A stretch of DNA of 64,000 nt, from contig JARHVA010001472.1 in NCBI GenBank assembly GCA_037957365.1, forward strand, positions 2,284,001 to 2,348,000. Reading direction: 5' to 3'. Below, one piece after another: positions 11,401 through 21,999 of this stretch. Origin of the DNA: Torreya grandis. Taxonomy: Eukaryota > Streptophyta > Pinopsida > Cupressales > Taxaceae. Under the pieces are notes generated by a model. It saw only the letters and a list, made by a program, of their open reading frames with translations. It did no database searches and was not told where the DNA came from. Each line of letters opens with the position of its first letter. Positions within the stretch are counted from its first letter, which is position 1. The position numbers were made by a program, and so were the translations under genes.

Positions 11401-12064
11401 ACTGGAGAAAACACCCAGGAATTTGCCTAAAGGATAGTTTGTAGGAGACTCAAACAGAAAGCCCAGGGATTTGTCCGCGGGAACTGCCAAGGCAAAGGGC
11501 TATCGAAGGAACCCAAAGGGCAGGTGCCCTTGTGAGGGACTCTCAGCGGCCAAAGTAAAAGGCTATGCTGACTTGACACAGGTTATTTCTTAAGGCCTGA
11601 AAGGGCAAGTCCAATCTGAAAGAATACAAAGCTAAAAGCCGAAAGAGGACCAAGGGGTGACGCACCTGAAGACGTCAAATTCAAGATAGTGAACTAGCTG
11701 TTGAGAGCACATCGACGGGCATGTAAATGTCAAATTTAAAACCCATGAAATAGCTGTTGATCCTTTGAATTTATAAGCCCGAATGCATTCCCAGAATTCA
11801 AGACCAAAACCAACTGAAAGCGAGGAAAGATAGAACAATGAATGAATCCAGGGCCCAATTCAATTAACTAAAAAAGGAGGAACGATGAAGACAAGATCAA
11901 ACTACCAGGTGGACATTGAAATTTGCAATCTTTCAATTGCGTGGCTTGTTTATCTACATTGAGAAGATCAAATGGGTAAAATGCCCCAAAGTTCTAGCTT
12001 GTCTTCCTAACAGTTCCCAATGCATCATGATGTATTATTGTTCTTGAGTCCTTCTTGAAGTGGC

Positions 12065-12071
12065 TATATAA
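12065..12071 (+). promoter_or_regulatory. TATA box of the 5' LTR (element A)
   Basis: GGCTATATAAGGGAC is a textbook plant TATA box. The same sequence occurs in the 3' LTR at 21074-21080. Transcription would be expected to start some 30 bases downstream, near 12100. Confidence 0.7.
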
Positions 12072-12865
12072 GGGACTTTCTTTCATTATAAATGCATCTC
12101 TTTTTTGACAATCTAAATGAAACTCTGCCCAAATTGAGAGGCATCATTGAGATTTTGTGCTCAGTCTGTTGATCATATTTTGTTATTAGAATAAGAAAGC
12201 AAGTAACATTTTCAGACTTTGTGTTGTGCTATCTTTGTTGTTAAGGAAGATGTTCTTATGTCTTTTTCCTTGATATATTTTCTGTTCCATTAATTTAACA
12301 AGCAGGATTAGTAAAATTGTTTAGAAAGGTATCCTAAAGAATCAACTCTGGAAAGACTTTGTGCCCCCATAGCTACCTTCAGTGTGTTTTCTTTTCATTA
12401 TTGTGTAAAAGACTTTGAGAAGACTTTGTGCCCTCATTGTCCTTCGTATATTAATCTTGAGAATTTTAGGTACAGACTTGTGTTGTATCTCAATTTGCTA
12501 GTTACTACACCCTTAGTTACATTTTGCTTTTATTTTTAGGAGTATTCTTATGGCTGGCTGAATAGTTCTTCTGAAAGAAGAGGAGTGCTGTCTGTCATTT
12601 CCCTTGAGTTTTTCCTTTATTTTACACACATCATCTCTAAAGAAAGAGAGATGGATGTCTTGTCCTACCCTTGAGTATTATTTTCTATTTATACATATAT
12701 ATATATATAGCATATCCATAGGGAACCTCCCCTTGATGAGAGGAGAGAGCAGTCTCCTGATGTGATAAACTTACACATTTGGATGACTAATCTTCCTACT
12801 TTGGATGATCATACCTATTTTGTTTACCAGTACGCTGATAGACAAAATATTCAACCAACAATTTT

Positions 12866-12881
12866 TGGTGACTCCGCTAGG
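12866..12881 (+). promoter_or_regulatory. Primer-binding site of element A
   Basis: TGGTGACTCCGCTAGG starts five bases after the LTR end. It resembles the TGGCGACTC-type sites of elements B and C in this window, so the three share one class of tRNA primer. I do not assign the tRNA species. Confidence 0.7.
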
Positions 12882-13253
12882 AAAATACCCATTATCCATT
12901 TATAGCCTATTCATTCACCTCCACACTAACCAAGAAAGAATGCACAGTTTAAAACCCCAAGCTTTAACTGAAGCAAAGTCAAATATTTTCCATTTTTGTT
13001 TCACAATCTGGCAAATTCAAGGTATACACGAAGCCAAAGGGCTAAAGGTATCGTTGACCCTGTGTTCGAGCTGGTACAACAAAGTGATTTCGATCAATTT
13101 CTTTCACCATCTCATCTCCAAAGAACCAAGAGCTTCCCTCCTACTAAAGCCAGATCTTCATTACCAGACAAAGCATCTACTTCTATTGTTGATTAAGTTG
13201 TGCCTATAATTACCCCTTTGAGATTTGTTATCCCTCCATTTTAGAATCTTATA
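12882..13253 (+). other. 5' untranslated leader of element A
   Basis: Sequence between the primer site and the gag start. An open frame at 12805-13209 overlaps the LTR end and primer site and has no gag motif, so I treat it as leader. Confidence 0.6.
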
Positions 13254-14228
13254 ATGGCAGTTCAAGGCCCCTGGGGTAATGATTTTGGTCCTCTCAATCT
13301 TACTCCTCCTCTACATGAGCTTCCACACAGTTCTAAGAAGAATTTCCCTGAATTCTATGGTGATGGAAAAGTTCATCTTGATGAACACATTGCAGCATTT
13401 AGTATAGCTTGTGGAGTAATCAGAGTAGAATTTGAAGATGTAGTAGTCAGGATTTTTGTTGAAACACTACAAGGTGCTACTACAGATTGGTTTTATCATC
13501 TACAGGCTCAATCTGTGACTGATTGGAATACTCTTAAAGCTAAGTTTGAAGCCAGATTCAAACCTGCAGAAGATGCACATACACTTTTGGCTCAACTTAC
13601 ACAGATGAAGAAAGAGCCTCATGAGCCTATGAGAGACTTCATAGCTAAATTTGACAAATTTAGAAATAGAATCCCTGTCATTGCTTGACCTACAACTGAG
13701 AATCTCAAATGCTTTTTCATTAATTCTCAGCTACCTGAAGTCAGTTTCCTCTTGAGATGTGTTGGTCAAATAGATCTCTCTAGAGCTCAACTTTTGGCCA
13801 CTAAAGTAGAAGATGATCTCATCTTAACAGGGAAGATAAGAAGAGATCCAAATAGAAACAGAGCTTCATCATCTTCTGAATTTACATCTACAAACACCAC
13901 ATATCCAATGGTGTAGAAATTAGCAAATGAGTTACTTGCTCTTAAGAAGCAAATGGCTCAAGAAATGTCTTCTGCTCCTACATATAGAATGACATTCCCA
14001 AATCAGTCATATCAGGGCAATGTTGCCAAGAACCAAGGGCAAAAAAATCACCTTCCTCCCCCATAAATAAAACTTGCCCTAGAAGCTCCTCCAACCAATT
14101 TAGCAATGGGATACCTTGAAGCAGAATCAAAATTTTCTTTCCAACCTGAATTGAATCAAGAAAATGATGTTGATATCATTGAAGACATCAAGAAGAATTA
14201 GCTAGCGACTCCCACATTGGTTTTTTGA
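13254..14228 (+). pseudogene. gag: gag of element A, interrupted by stops
   Basis: The frame starts with Met at 13254 and reads the plant retrotransposon gag core: FPEFYGDGKVHLDEHIAAF, then ATTDWFYHLQ, WNTLKAKFEARF and PMRDFIAKFDKFRNRIP. Gag forms the cytoplasmic virus-like particle. The first stop is TGA at 13686, replacing a probable CGA (Arg). Further in-frame stops are TAG 13914, TAA 14064 and TAG 14199, while the frame itself is preserved to TGA near 14226. No zinc knuckle is visible, as in many Tat-type gags. The stops mean no full-length Gag could be made. Confidence 0.85.
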
Positions 14229-14712
14229 ATCACCAAGATGAACTTAGAAGTAAAGGAGAAGCTTCAAATGGATCATATGCAGTGTTTACTAGATCCAAGA
14301 ACCAATCAGACCAGCAAGCTAATAAAGAGAAGATAGGGAAACAACCTCAACTAGCAATCACAATTGCTAAATGTGGGACTGCTCTACCTTTTCAATCAAA
14401 AGATCCGGTCATCACCCAAAAGGTAAATACATCCATTTCGCCTTCACCTTCTACTCCCAATTCACAAACCAACCCACCTCCCATCCCATCCCTCTTAAAA
14501 CTCATAAAGTTGAAGTACCTTTCTCTGTACCTAGTTCAATTCAGTGATTTGACATAATTGATCATGTCAAAAAGACAAAAATATAGATGTCTAAATTTGA
14601 ATACTTGCAGTCCAATCTGGATCAACTGAATAAGCTAGTTTAATATGTTAAAAATCAAACCATCCCTGCAGGACAAAAAGCTAAAAAAATAACTCTTGAT
14701 TCTCCAAAGAAC
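14229..14712 (+). pseudogene. Gag-Pol linker of element A
   Basis: A frame at 14225-14557, rich in Ser, Pro, Asn and Gln, is out of frame with both gag and the protease. It has the low-complexity composition typical of the region between gag and protease and no domain of its own. Confidence 0.5.
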
Positions 14713-15078
14713 ATGTCTATTCCAAATAATCTAGTCATTACTCCTCCAGCTGCTCTCAAAAAAATAGAAGCCTTCTATGTTTCCTTGTTAATCAATGGCC
14801 ACAAGCTGAGTAACTGTATTATAGACTCAGGCGCATCTGATAATGTCATACCTGCTAAAGTCGCTGAGTCTCTTGGTCTCACACTGACCAAGACATTTGG
14901 AAGATGTTTCTCCATGGAAAATAAGCAAGTACCATTGCTAGGGCAAATAAAAGATACCCAATTTGCATTCGTACACTTTCCAAACAAGAGGATTAAGATG
15001 ACTGTCTTGGTGGCTGACATCCCAGCATCTTATGGCATTTTACTTGGATGAAATTTTTGTAAGGACGTAGGAGGATAA
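14713..15078 (+). pseudogene. Aspartic protease domain of element A
   Basis: The active-site motif is intact: NCIIDSGASDNVIPAKVAES, with the DSG triad. It is followed by a protease core ending in IPASYGILLG. The protease cleaves the Gag-Pol polyprotein inside the particle. The frame stops with TGA at 15049 where the conserved LLGR motif calls for CGA, then continues as NFCKDVGG. It is in the same frame as the downstream aRNH, which fits a single Pol polyprotein. Confidence 0.85.
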
Positions 15079-15807
15079 TTGAACATAGATCTATCTGGGG
15101 CAAGGATCCCTGTCCAAGGCGTGATGAAGAGATTACTCCCTGAAAAGGAAGTAAAGTATGTAGTCACCCAGATGTCAGCCCCTGAAGCTCAAATCTTTTT
15201 TAAATCCGTAGGTATGGGTAACTATATTCTATATACAGATGAAGAAGGGCCCTCCATCTCTAATGAAAGAAAGTCTGAAGAAAAGTTTGATGAAATTTGG
15301 ACTCTAAAATTTGACGATAGTTGTTCCTCTACTGGTTCGGGAGCTGGGATTGTCTTCATATCTCTTCAAGGAGATATGTTTCCTTCATCCTATAAATTAC
15401 AATTTAGCAACACTAACAATACAGCTGAGTATGAATCTCTGTTGCTGGGCATGAAGGCTGCTCAAAAAAGAGGCATCAAGTTTCTTCATGCCAAAGGGGA
15501 TGCTGAATTAGTGGTCTATCAAGTGAGAAATCTATATCAGACCAAGAATGAGAGGTTACGTCACTACCATAACCTGGTTTGGGATCAAATTGAAAGCTTT
15601 GATGCTTTCAATATTTCTACCATACCCAGAGAGTCTAATGATAGAGCTGATGCACTTATTGTTTCAGGAACTCTTTTCGTTCCTCATTTAGATTTCAAAG
15701 AAGCCAAGTATACCATTGAGCTGGTCTATAGACCAAGTGTTCCTGACAATGCTGATCATTGGCAAATATTCAATGATGATCATCAGATCATTGCTTTCTT
15801 AGAATGA
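15079..15807 (+). pseudogene. Archaeal-type RNase H (aRNH) of element A, placed upstream of RT
   Basis: The 242-residue frame has a linker (residues 1-72) and then an RNase H fold of the archaeal/plant type: WTLKFDDSCSSTGSGAG (Asp79), NTAEYESLLLGMKAA (Glu119), HAKGDAELVVYQV (Asp141) and RESNDRADAL (Asp191). All four catalytic acidic residues are present. The enzyme degrades the RNA strand of RNA/DNA hybrids in reverse transcription. Tat-lineage plant elements are known to carry such a second RNase H. Here it lies between protease and RT instead of after gRNH. The tail (VYRPSVPDNADHWQIF) also occurs in element F. This is the longest open stretch in the element. Confidence 0.85.
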
Positions 15808-16885
15808 AAAGCCAATTTTGAATAGCTATATTTTGAAGGCAGCGAATCTCAAAAGTTTGAATCTATTTTTGAATCTAGTTTAGATATAAATGAAGAATTC
15901 CTACAGCTGAAAGGAAACAAAATTCCCAAAGGCTTGGTTTCTCTTGAGAAGTTGTTTGACAAGCATGATAGATTCGTCAAACAACAGCAAACAGATTCAA
16001 ATTTCTCTCAGGGATTTGACCAAGTAAATCTGACCAACAAAGAAAATCCCAAGATGGTCAACATTGGTAAGTGTTGCACCCCTAAAGAAAAATTCAAATT
16101 CACCTCTTTGCTCCGTCAATACATTGATGTCTTAGCGTATTCTTATGAAGACCTAAAGTCTCTCAGACCTGATAAAATCTACCATCACATTCCTCTCAAG
16201 GCTGATTCAACACCTTACAAGCAGAAATCCAGACAATACAATCCAAAAATATTAGGTACTATTATGTTTGAGATACAGAAAATTTTAAATGCTAGAATTA
16301 TCTTCCCAATCCATCATTCTACATGGATTGCGAACATAGTGCCTGTAAGGAAGAAAAATGGTAAAATTTGCATTTGTGTAGATTTCAAGAATCTAAATCA
16401 GTCTTCTCTGAAAGACAATTACCCTTTACCAATCATGGACCAAGTGCTTCAAATAGTAATAGGGGCAGACATGTTATCAATGCTAGGTGGCTTCTCAGGT
16501 TATAATCAAGTTGAAGTTGGTAAAGCAGACCAACACAAGACTGTATTCACCACACCTTGGAGTACATTTGCATATAAAAGAATGCCTTTTGGCTTAATAA
16601 ATGTTGGTGCTACCTTTTAGAGAGCTATGGACATGGCCTTCAAAGATGAGATTAGCAAATTCATAGTGGTATATCTTGATGACTTAACTATCTTTTCAAA
16701 GCGTCGATCTGATCATGTACGCCACTTACAACAAGTGTTGGAGCACTGTCGCTAGAATGGTATTTCTTTGAATCCTAAGAAGTCTATTTTGGAGTAACAG
16801 AGGGGAAACTCCTTGGACACATTGTGTCCAAATAAGGCATAAAGATTGACTCAGACAGATTCAAGTCTATTCAAGAGATGAATTT
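15808..16885 (+). pseudogene. Reverse transcriptase of element A
   Basis: The RT palm and fingers are easily read: PVRKKNGKICICVDFKNLNQ, YPLPIMDQVLQ, FSGYNQVEV, RMPFGLINVGATF, and the YLDD active site at 16672-16683, all in the protease frame. Stops at 16618 (TAG in place of CAG in ATFQRAMD) and 16753 (TAG in place of CAG) break it. A one-base loss in the T run near 16780-16786 moves the remainder (FGVTEGKLLGHIVS) to the next frame. RT copies the genomic RNA to cDNA. The active site itself is unmutated, so decay is by nonsense and frameshift. Confidence 0.9.
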
Positions 16886-17717
16886 GCCTACAAGTAAAAA
16901 TGTTGTTCACTCTTTCTTTGAAAAAGTGAATTTCTTAAGGAGATTCATCCCTGAATTTATTGAGAAGACAAGACACATTGTGAACATGATGAAAGGGAAG
17001 ACCACCTTCAGCTAGAATAAAGAAGGCAAATCAGTGTTTCAAGATATCAAGATTGCCATTGCTCATGCCCCTACCTTGGTTTGTCCATATTACCACAGAG
17101 ATTTCATTATATACAGCTATGCGTCTGAGCACACTCTTTTAGCAATTCTTGTTCAACAGGACAAGGAAGGTATGGAATCCCCCATCTCTTTCATGAGTTG
17201 CCCTCTCAAAACCCATGAAATGAAGTATTCAAATATAGAGAAGCATGCCTATGCATTGGTAAAAGCAGTCAAACATTTCCGCTTCTATACTCTGAATTCA
17301 CATACTACTGCCTCAATTTCTGACACTACAGTCAAGTCTATATTAACTCAGCAAGAGTTTGGCACAAAGAGAGGTAATTGGATTGCAAAGATCCAAGAAT
17401 TTGATTTGGATATCAAGCTGACAAAGCTGGTCAGAGGTAAAGGCCTATGCCAATTAATAGCTGAAAATAAGCCAAAAGATACACAACATGAAGACGCTGA
17501 AGTGGAAGTTACTCCAACAGTCCTTTTTGTCTCCACTACCAATGAATGGTACTCAGGTATTGCCTATTTTTTGACTTATGATGAATGTCCTACTCATTTT
17601 TCTTATAAAGAAAGGAGGACTATCAAATTGAAAGCTGCCAATTTTGTCCTTTGGGATAACGGCCTGTACAAGAGAAGCATAGATGGAGTTTTCCTTCGCT
17701 GTGTAGACAAAGAATAG
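16886..17717 (+). pseudogene. Original Ty3-type RNase H (gRNH) of element A, lacking the first catalytic Asp
   Basis: From 17034 the frame is open for 227 residues. Landmarks are VFQDIKIAIAHAPTLV, IIYSYASEHTLLAILVQ, NIEKHAYALVKAVKHFRFYT, SDTTVKSIL and WIAKIQEFDLDIKLTKLVRG. The usual first catalytic Asp (YTDAS) is Tyr here (YSYAS). The Glu is present, and an Asp sits near the third position. Elements B, F and G show a non-Asp at the same place, so this looks like an ancestral loss rather than random decay. The active aRNH upstream would make gRNH catalysis dispensable. Confidence 0.8.
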
Positions 17718-18803
17718 TAAACCCAACTTTTGAAATCTTTCCATAATCTGGCCTATGGAGGACATTTTTCTGCTCCTATGACTGCTCACAAAATTCTACG
17801 AGCTAGGTATTACTAACCAACTCTTTTCCAAGATGCACATAAGTGGGTGAGGAAATGTGAACTTCACCAGCAATTTGTTGGAAGACCCAAGTTAGCTGCC
17901 CTGCCTCTCAAGCTAGTAATCATAGAGGAACCTTTTTAGCAATGGGGACTTTATTTTATTGGGATAATAAACCCATCTTTAAGTGTTGAACATGATTATG
18001 TCCTTACAGTAACTGATTATTTCATCAAGTGGGTAGAAGCAATCCCAACTAAGCATGCTACTTTAGAAGTTGTATGCAACTTCCTCAAAGAGAATATCAT
18101 TTCCAAGTTTGGAGTTCCACTCAAAATTGTTACTGATAATGTAGCCTATTTCACTTCTCAAGAGATTACACAATTCTATTTTCATTATGGAATTACACTC
18201 TCTCATTCTTCTGATTATTTTCTACAAAGAAATGGACAAGCCGAGTCCAGCAATAAGAATTTGGTAACTATTATAAAAAAGATGGCAGATGATAATCAAA
18301 GGACATGGCATAAAGCATTGGTTGATGCTCTATGGGTAGACAGGATCACACCAAAGAGGGAAATTGGTATTTCTCCTTTTCAACTTCTTTACAGTATCAA
18401 TGCTGAGATACCAATCACTTTAGAATTGCCAGCCTTGAAATTGGTGAAGGCCATTGAAGATCAGACATATGAGAGTTCTCTTGACAAAAGAATCATGTGC
18501 CTAACTCAAATGGAGGAACAAAGAACCATGGTGGTGGATATAATTTTTGCTCATCAAAGTCTGGTAAAGAAACTCTTTGATCAGAAGGCCAGAAATCGTG
18601 ATTTCTAGATTGGGGATCAAGTCCTGTTGTGGGACAAAAGAAGAGAACCAAAGGGGATGCATGGAAATTTTGAATCCCTTTGGAGAGGCCCATTTATAAT
18701 TCATCAGTACATTGGTGAAAATATATTTCTATTGAAATACCAAGATGGCACACTCTTTTCTCTGCCCCATAATGGGCAGCATCTGAAACACTTCAACTCT
18801 TGA
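17718..18803 (+). pseudogene. Integrase of element A
   Basis: The N-terminal zinc-finger region reads HNLAYGGHFSAPMTAHKI with KCELHQQ after it; the second Cys of the usual CxxC is replaced. In the core, the first catalytic Asp is Tyr (WGLYFIG). The second is present (VTDNVAYF, near 18132), as is Glu (NGQAESSNK, near 18243). The C-terminal part (FRIGDQVLLW-like, WRGPFII) ends at TGA 18801-18803. Stops occur at 17715, 17814, 17937 and 18606. It would insert cDNA into the chromosome, but the missing Asp and stops make it inactive. Confidence 0.85.
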
Positions 18804-19011
18804 AGTATCAGATCATTGCCTCTGTATATATATGTATATTTGTACAGTTTTAATTCTATTTTTGTTTTGTTTATTTTATTTTTGATGCCTTTTCATTTCT
18901 AGGTAGCATGACTCTGAAGCCCAATGGTACACATGAAGACACTGGAAATTTTGGATTCTACTCCTTTCAATTCATTTTGCAATTGACAGAAGTTCCCCAA
19001 TTGGAGCCAGC
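18804..19011 (+). other. 3' leader of element A with degenerate polypurine tract
   Basis: Untranslated sequence between the pol stop and the 3' LTR. The last bases, AATTGGAGCCAGC (18999-19011), sit where the plus-strand primer tract belongs but are only partly purine. Confidence 0.5.
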
Positions 19012-21864
19012 TATTGTCTCCCAAAAGTAACAGTTATTTTTGGGACAACATTTGAACTATTTTGGTCTTATAGACCAAAATTATCTCTTCCATTTCCAAA
19101 ATTTGTCCTAGATATTCAAATTCCTCATTTTCCAAGCTTCTCAAAAAATCTATGGACTCTGTAGGTCAAGTTCAATGGGTTTTACATGTTGATTTCTACG
19201 GACTTTGTTTCTACATACTCTACAGCCAGGTTCATTTACATAGGTTCAAAGATTTCTACAAGCGGTTTTAGTCAAAAGAATCAGTTTTCAACACTTAGTC
19301 ATTCTCTGAGATTGGTTTAGAGCTTTGGTTCAGTTGAAAATCTTCATCGGCAAGCATCTGAGTACAAAAAGAGACTTGAACCATTAAACCATTGAACCAT
19401 TAAACCACTTTGGTTTAAAGGTTCAATGGGTTCAAGGTTCAACAAGTTTAATGTCTTTGGCAAGAGTTAAGCACTTCATCAAGGTTCAAAGTTTAATCAC
19501 TTCAATTGGTTCATTAGCTTCAAGACACTTGGCCAAATCAAGGCGGCTTGAACCATTGAACCGTTGAACCATTGAACCACTTTGGTTCAAAGGTTCAAAG
19601 GGTTCAAGGTTCAATGGTGGGTTTAACCAAAGGAATAGTTCAATGGCTCAATTCAATCAAGTGGTTCAATGTTTTATTTCACTCAGTGTCTTTTAGTTCA
19701 ACCAAATAGTTTACTCAGTTGGTTCATTCTTTCAGTTCATCCTTTGGTTCAACATCTACAGGTTCAATAGCAGGTTCATTCACTCGATTCATTCGATTGA
19801 ACCATTGGATTGAACCATTGGTTTGAACCATTTTGGTTCAAATCCTTGGTTCAACCGATTAGTTCAATGAGATGGTTCAACTGTTGGTTTAAATTCAAGT
19901 TCATAATGTTTGGTTCAATGCTTAGTTCATCGGCTTGTTTCATCTAATTGAACTATCGGCTTGAACCATTTTCGGTTCAACCGATTGGTTCAACGTCTTA
20001 GTTCATCACCAAAGTTCAAAGGGGAAGTTCAATGCAGAAGGAAACTTCTCGAAGGATAAGTGCCCTTGCGGAGGACACTTAATCAATAAAAGCACCCTTC
20101 GAAAGGGTCATTTTTCAAAGAAGTTGAAAGGTAATTCTTTCGAATTTGTTTAAGGCATTTAAAAAATTGGCTAAGACTTAATTCTTTCAGATTTTTTTCC
20201 AAAGGAATTCCTTCGGACAAAAATCTTGAAAGAATTCTAAGTGGTAACAGGCACAAAAAATCCAAAGACTAGTAAAAGACTTTGCGGAACAAATTTCTGC
20301 AGACTTTTATTCACAGGAATTTTCTCTAGACTTTTTGTCTGCAAGAATTTTCCTTGGGCAAATTGTCCACAAGAATTTTTTATGGGACAAATGTCTATGG
20401 AAATTACCCATGGGAGAAAACACCTAGGAATTTTCCTGAAGGATAGTTTGTGGGAGACTCAAATAGAAAGCCTGGGGATTTGTCCATGAGAACTGCCAAG
20501 GCAAAGTGCTGTCGAAGGACCCTGAAGGGCAGGTGCCCTTGCGAGGGACTCTCGGTGGCCAAAGTAAAAGGCTATTCTGACTCAACATAGGTCATTTCTC
20601 AAGGCCTAAAAGGGCAAGTCCAATCTGAAATAATATAAAGCTGAAAGCTGAAAGAGGACCAAGGGGTGACGTGCTCGAAGATGTCAAATTCAAGACAGTG
20701 AACTAGCCGTTGAGAGCACATCGACAGGCATGTAAACGTCAAATGTAAAACCCATGAAATAGTTGTTGATCCTTTGAATTTATAAGCCCGAATGCATTCC
20801 CAAAATTCAAGACCAAAACCAGATGAAAGTGAGGAAAGATAGAACAATGAATGAATCTAGGGCCCGATTCAACTAACCAAAAAAGGAGGAACGATGAAGA
20901 CAAGATCAGAATACTAGGTGGACATTGAAAGTTGCAATCTTTCAATTGCATTGCTTTTTCATCTACATTGAGAAGATCAAATAGGTAAAATGCCCCAAAG
21001 TTCTAGCTTGTCTTCCTAACAGTTCCCAACACATCATGATGTATTACTGTTCCCGAGTCCTTCTTGAAGTGGCTATATAAGGGACTTTCTTTCATTGTGA
21101 ATGCATCTCTTTTTTGACAATCTAAACTAAACTCTGCCCAAATTAAGAGGCATCATTGAGACTTTGTGCTCAGTCCGTTGATCATATTTTGTTATTAGAA
21201 TAAGAAAGCAAGGAACTTTTTCAGACTTTGTGTTATGATATCTTTGTTGTTAAGGAAGATGTTATGTCTTTTTCCTTGATATATTTTAAGTTCCATTAAT
21301 TAAACAAGCAAGATTAGTAAAATTGTTCAGGAAGGTGTCCTGAAGAATCAACTGTGGAGAGACTTTGTGCCCCCATAGCTACCTTCAGTGTGTTTTCTTT
21401 TCATTGCTGTGTAAAGGAATTTGAGAAGACTTTATGCCCTCATTGTCCTTCGTATATTACTCTTGAGCATTTCAGGTAGAGACTTTGTGCTATATCTCAA
21501 TTTGTTGGTTACTACACCCTTAGTTACATTCTGCTTTTATTTCTAGGAGTATTCTTGTGGCTAGCTGAATAGTTCTTCTGAAAGAAGAGGAGTGTTGTCT
21601 ATCGTTTCCCTTGAGTTTTTCCTTTGTTTTACACACATCATCTCTGAAGAAAGAGAGATGGATGTCTTGTCCTACCCTTGAGTATTATTTTTTGTTTATA
21701 CATAGATATAGCATATCCATAGGGAATCTCCCCTTGATGAGAGGAGAAAGCAGTCTCCTTATATTGTGATAAACTTACACACTTGGGTGACTAATCTTCC
21801 TACTTTAGCTGATCAGACCTATTTTGTTTACCAGTATGCTGATAGACAAAATATTCAACCAACA
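19012..21864 (+). repeat. 3' LTR of element A
   Basis: A 2853-base copy of 10032-12860. It starts TATTGTCTCCC (TG mutated to TA) and ends CAACCAACA. The heptamer array is at 19375-20032, the TATA box at 21074-21080. The TA microsatellite seen at 12691-12710 in the 5' LTR is shorter here. Confidence 0.92.
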
Positions 21865-21869
21865 CACTG
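21865..21869. repeat. Target-site duplication CACTG, right copy (element A)
   Basis: Exact copy of 10027-10031 directly after the 3' LTR. Confidence 0.9.
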
Positions 21870-21999
21870 AAATAACAAAAAAAATTATGCTAGATGTCAC
21901 ATTTTTAATTAACTCATTTCCCTTAATAGTTTTTGAAATTTCCAATTTAAGATCAAATTCTTGACTTTTGAAAATCTATTTTTTTACCTACCTTGAATT

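Larger units (their letters stand above)
10032..12860 (+). repeat. 5' LTR of element A
   Basis: A 2829-base LTR beginning TGTTGTCCCCC and ending CAACCAACA. Its U3 carries the GGTTCAA/TTGAACC array (10396-11025) and a tandem repeat (11300-11400). A clear TATA box lies at 12065. The R-U5 part repeats AGACTTTGTGC several times (near 12153, 12214, 12352, 12420). Its unusual length is due largely to these arrays. Confidence 0.92.
10032..21864 (+). mobile_element. Element A: complete Tat-type Ty3/gypsy LTR retrotransposon, 11.8 kb
   Basis: Two long direct repeats (10032-12860 and 19012-21864) bound an interior with primer-binding site, gag, protease, aRNH, RT, gRNH and integrase in that order, flanked by CACTG duplications. 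By eye the two LTRs agree at roughly nine in ten positions, with differences mostly C/T and G/A. The element is therefore old, but younger than element B into which it inserted. Coding capacity is lost: several in-frame stops (13686, 13914, 14064, 15049, 16618, 16753) and a single-base loss in a T run near 16780-16786. Confidence 0.92.

Noticed and set aside
12805..13209. 134-residue ORF at the start of the element A interior
   Set aside because: It overlaps the LTR end and the primer-binding site and has no gag motif. The real gag starts at 13254.
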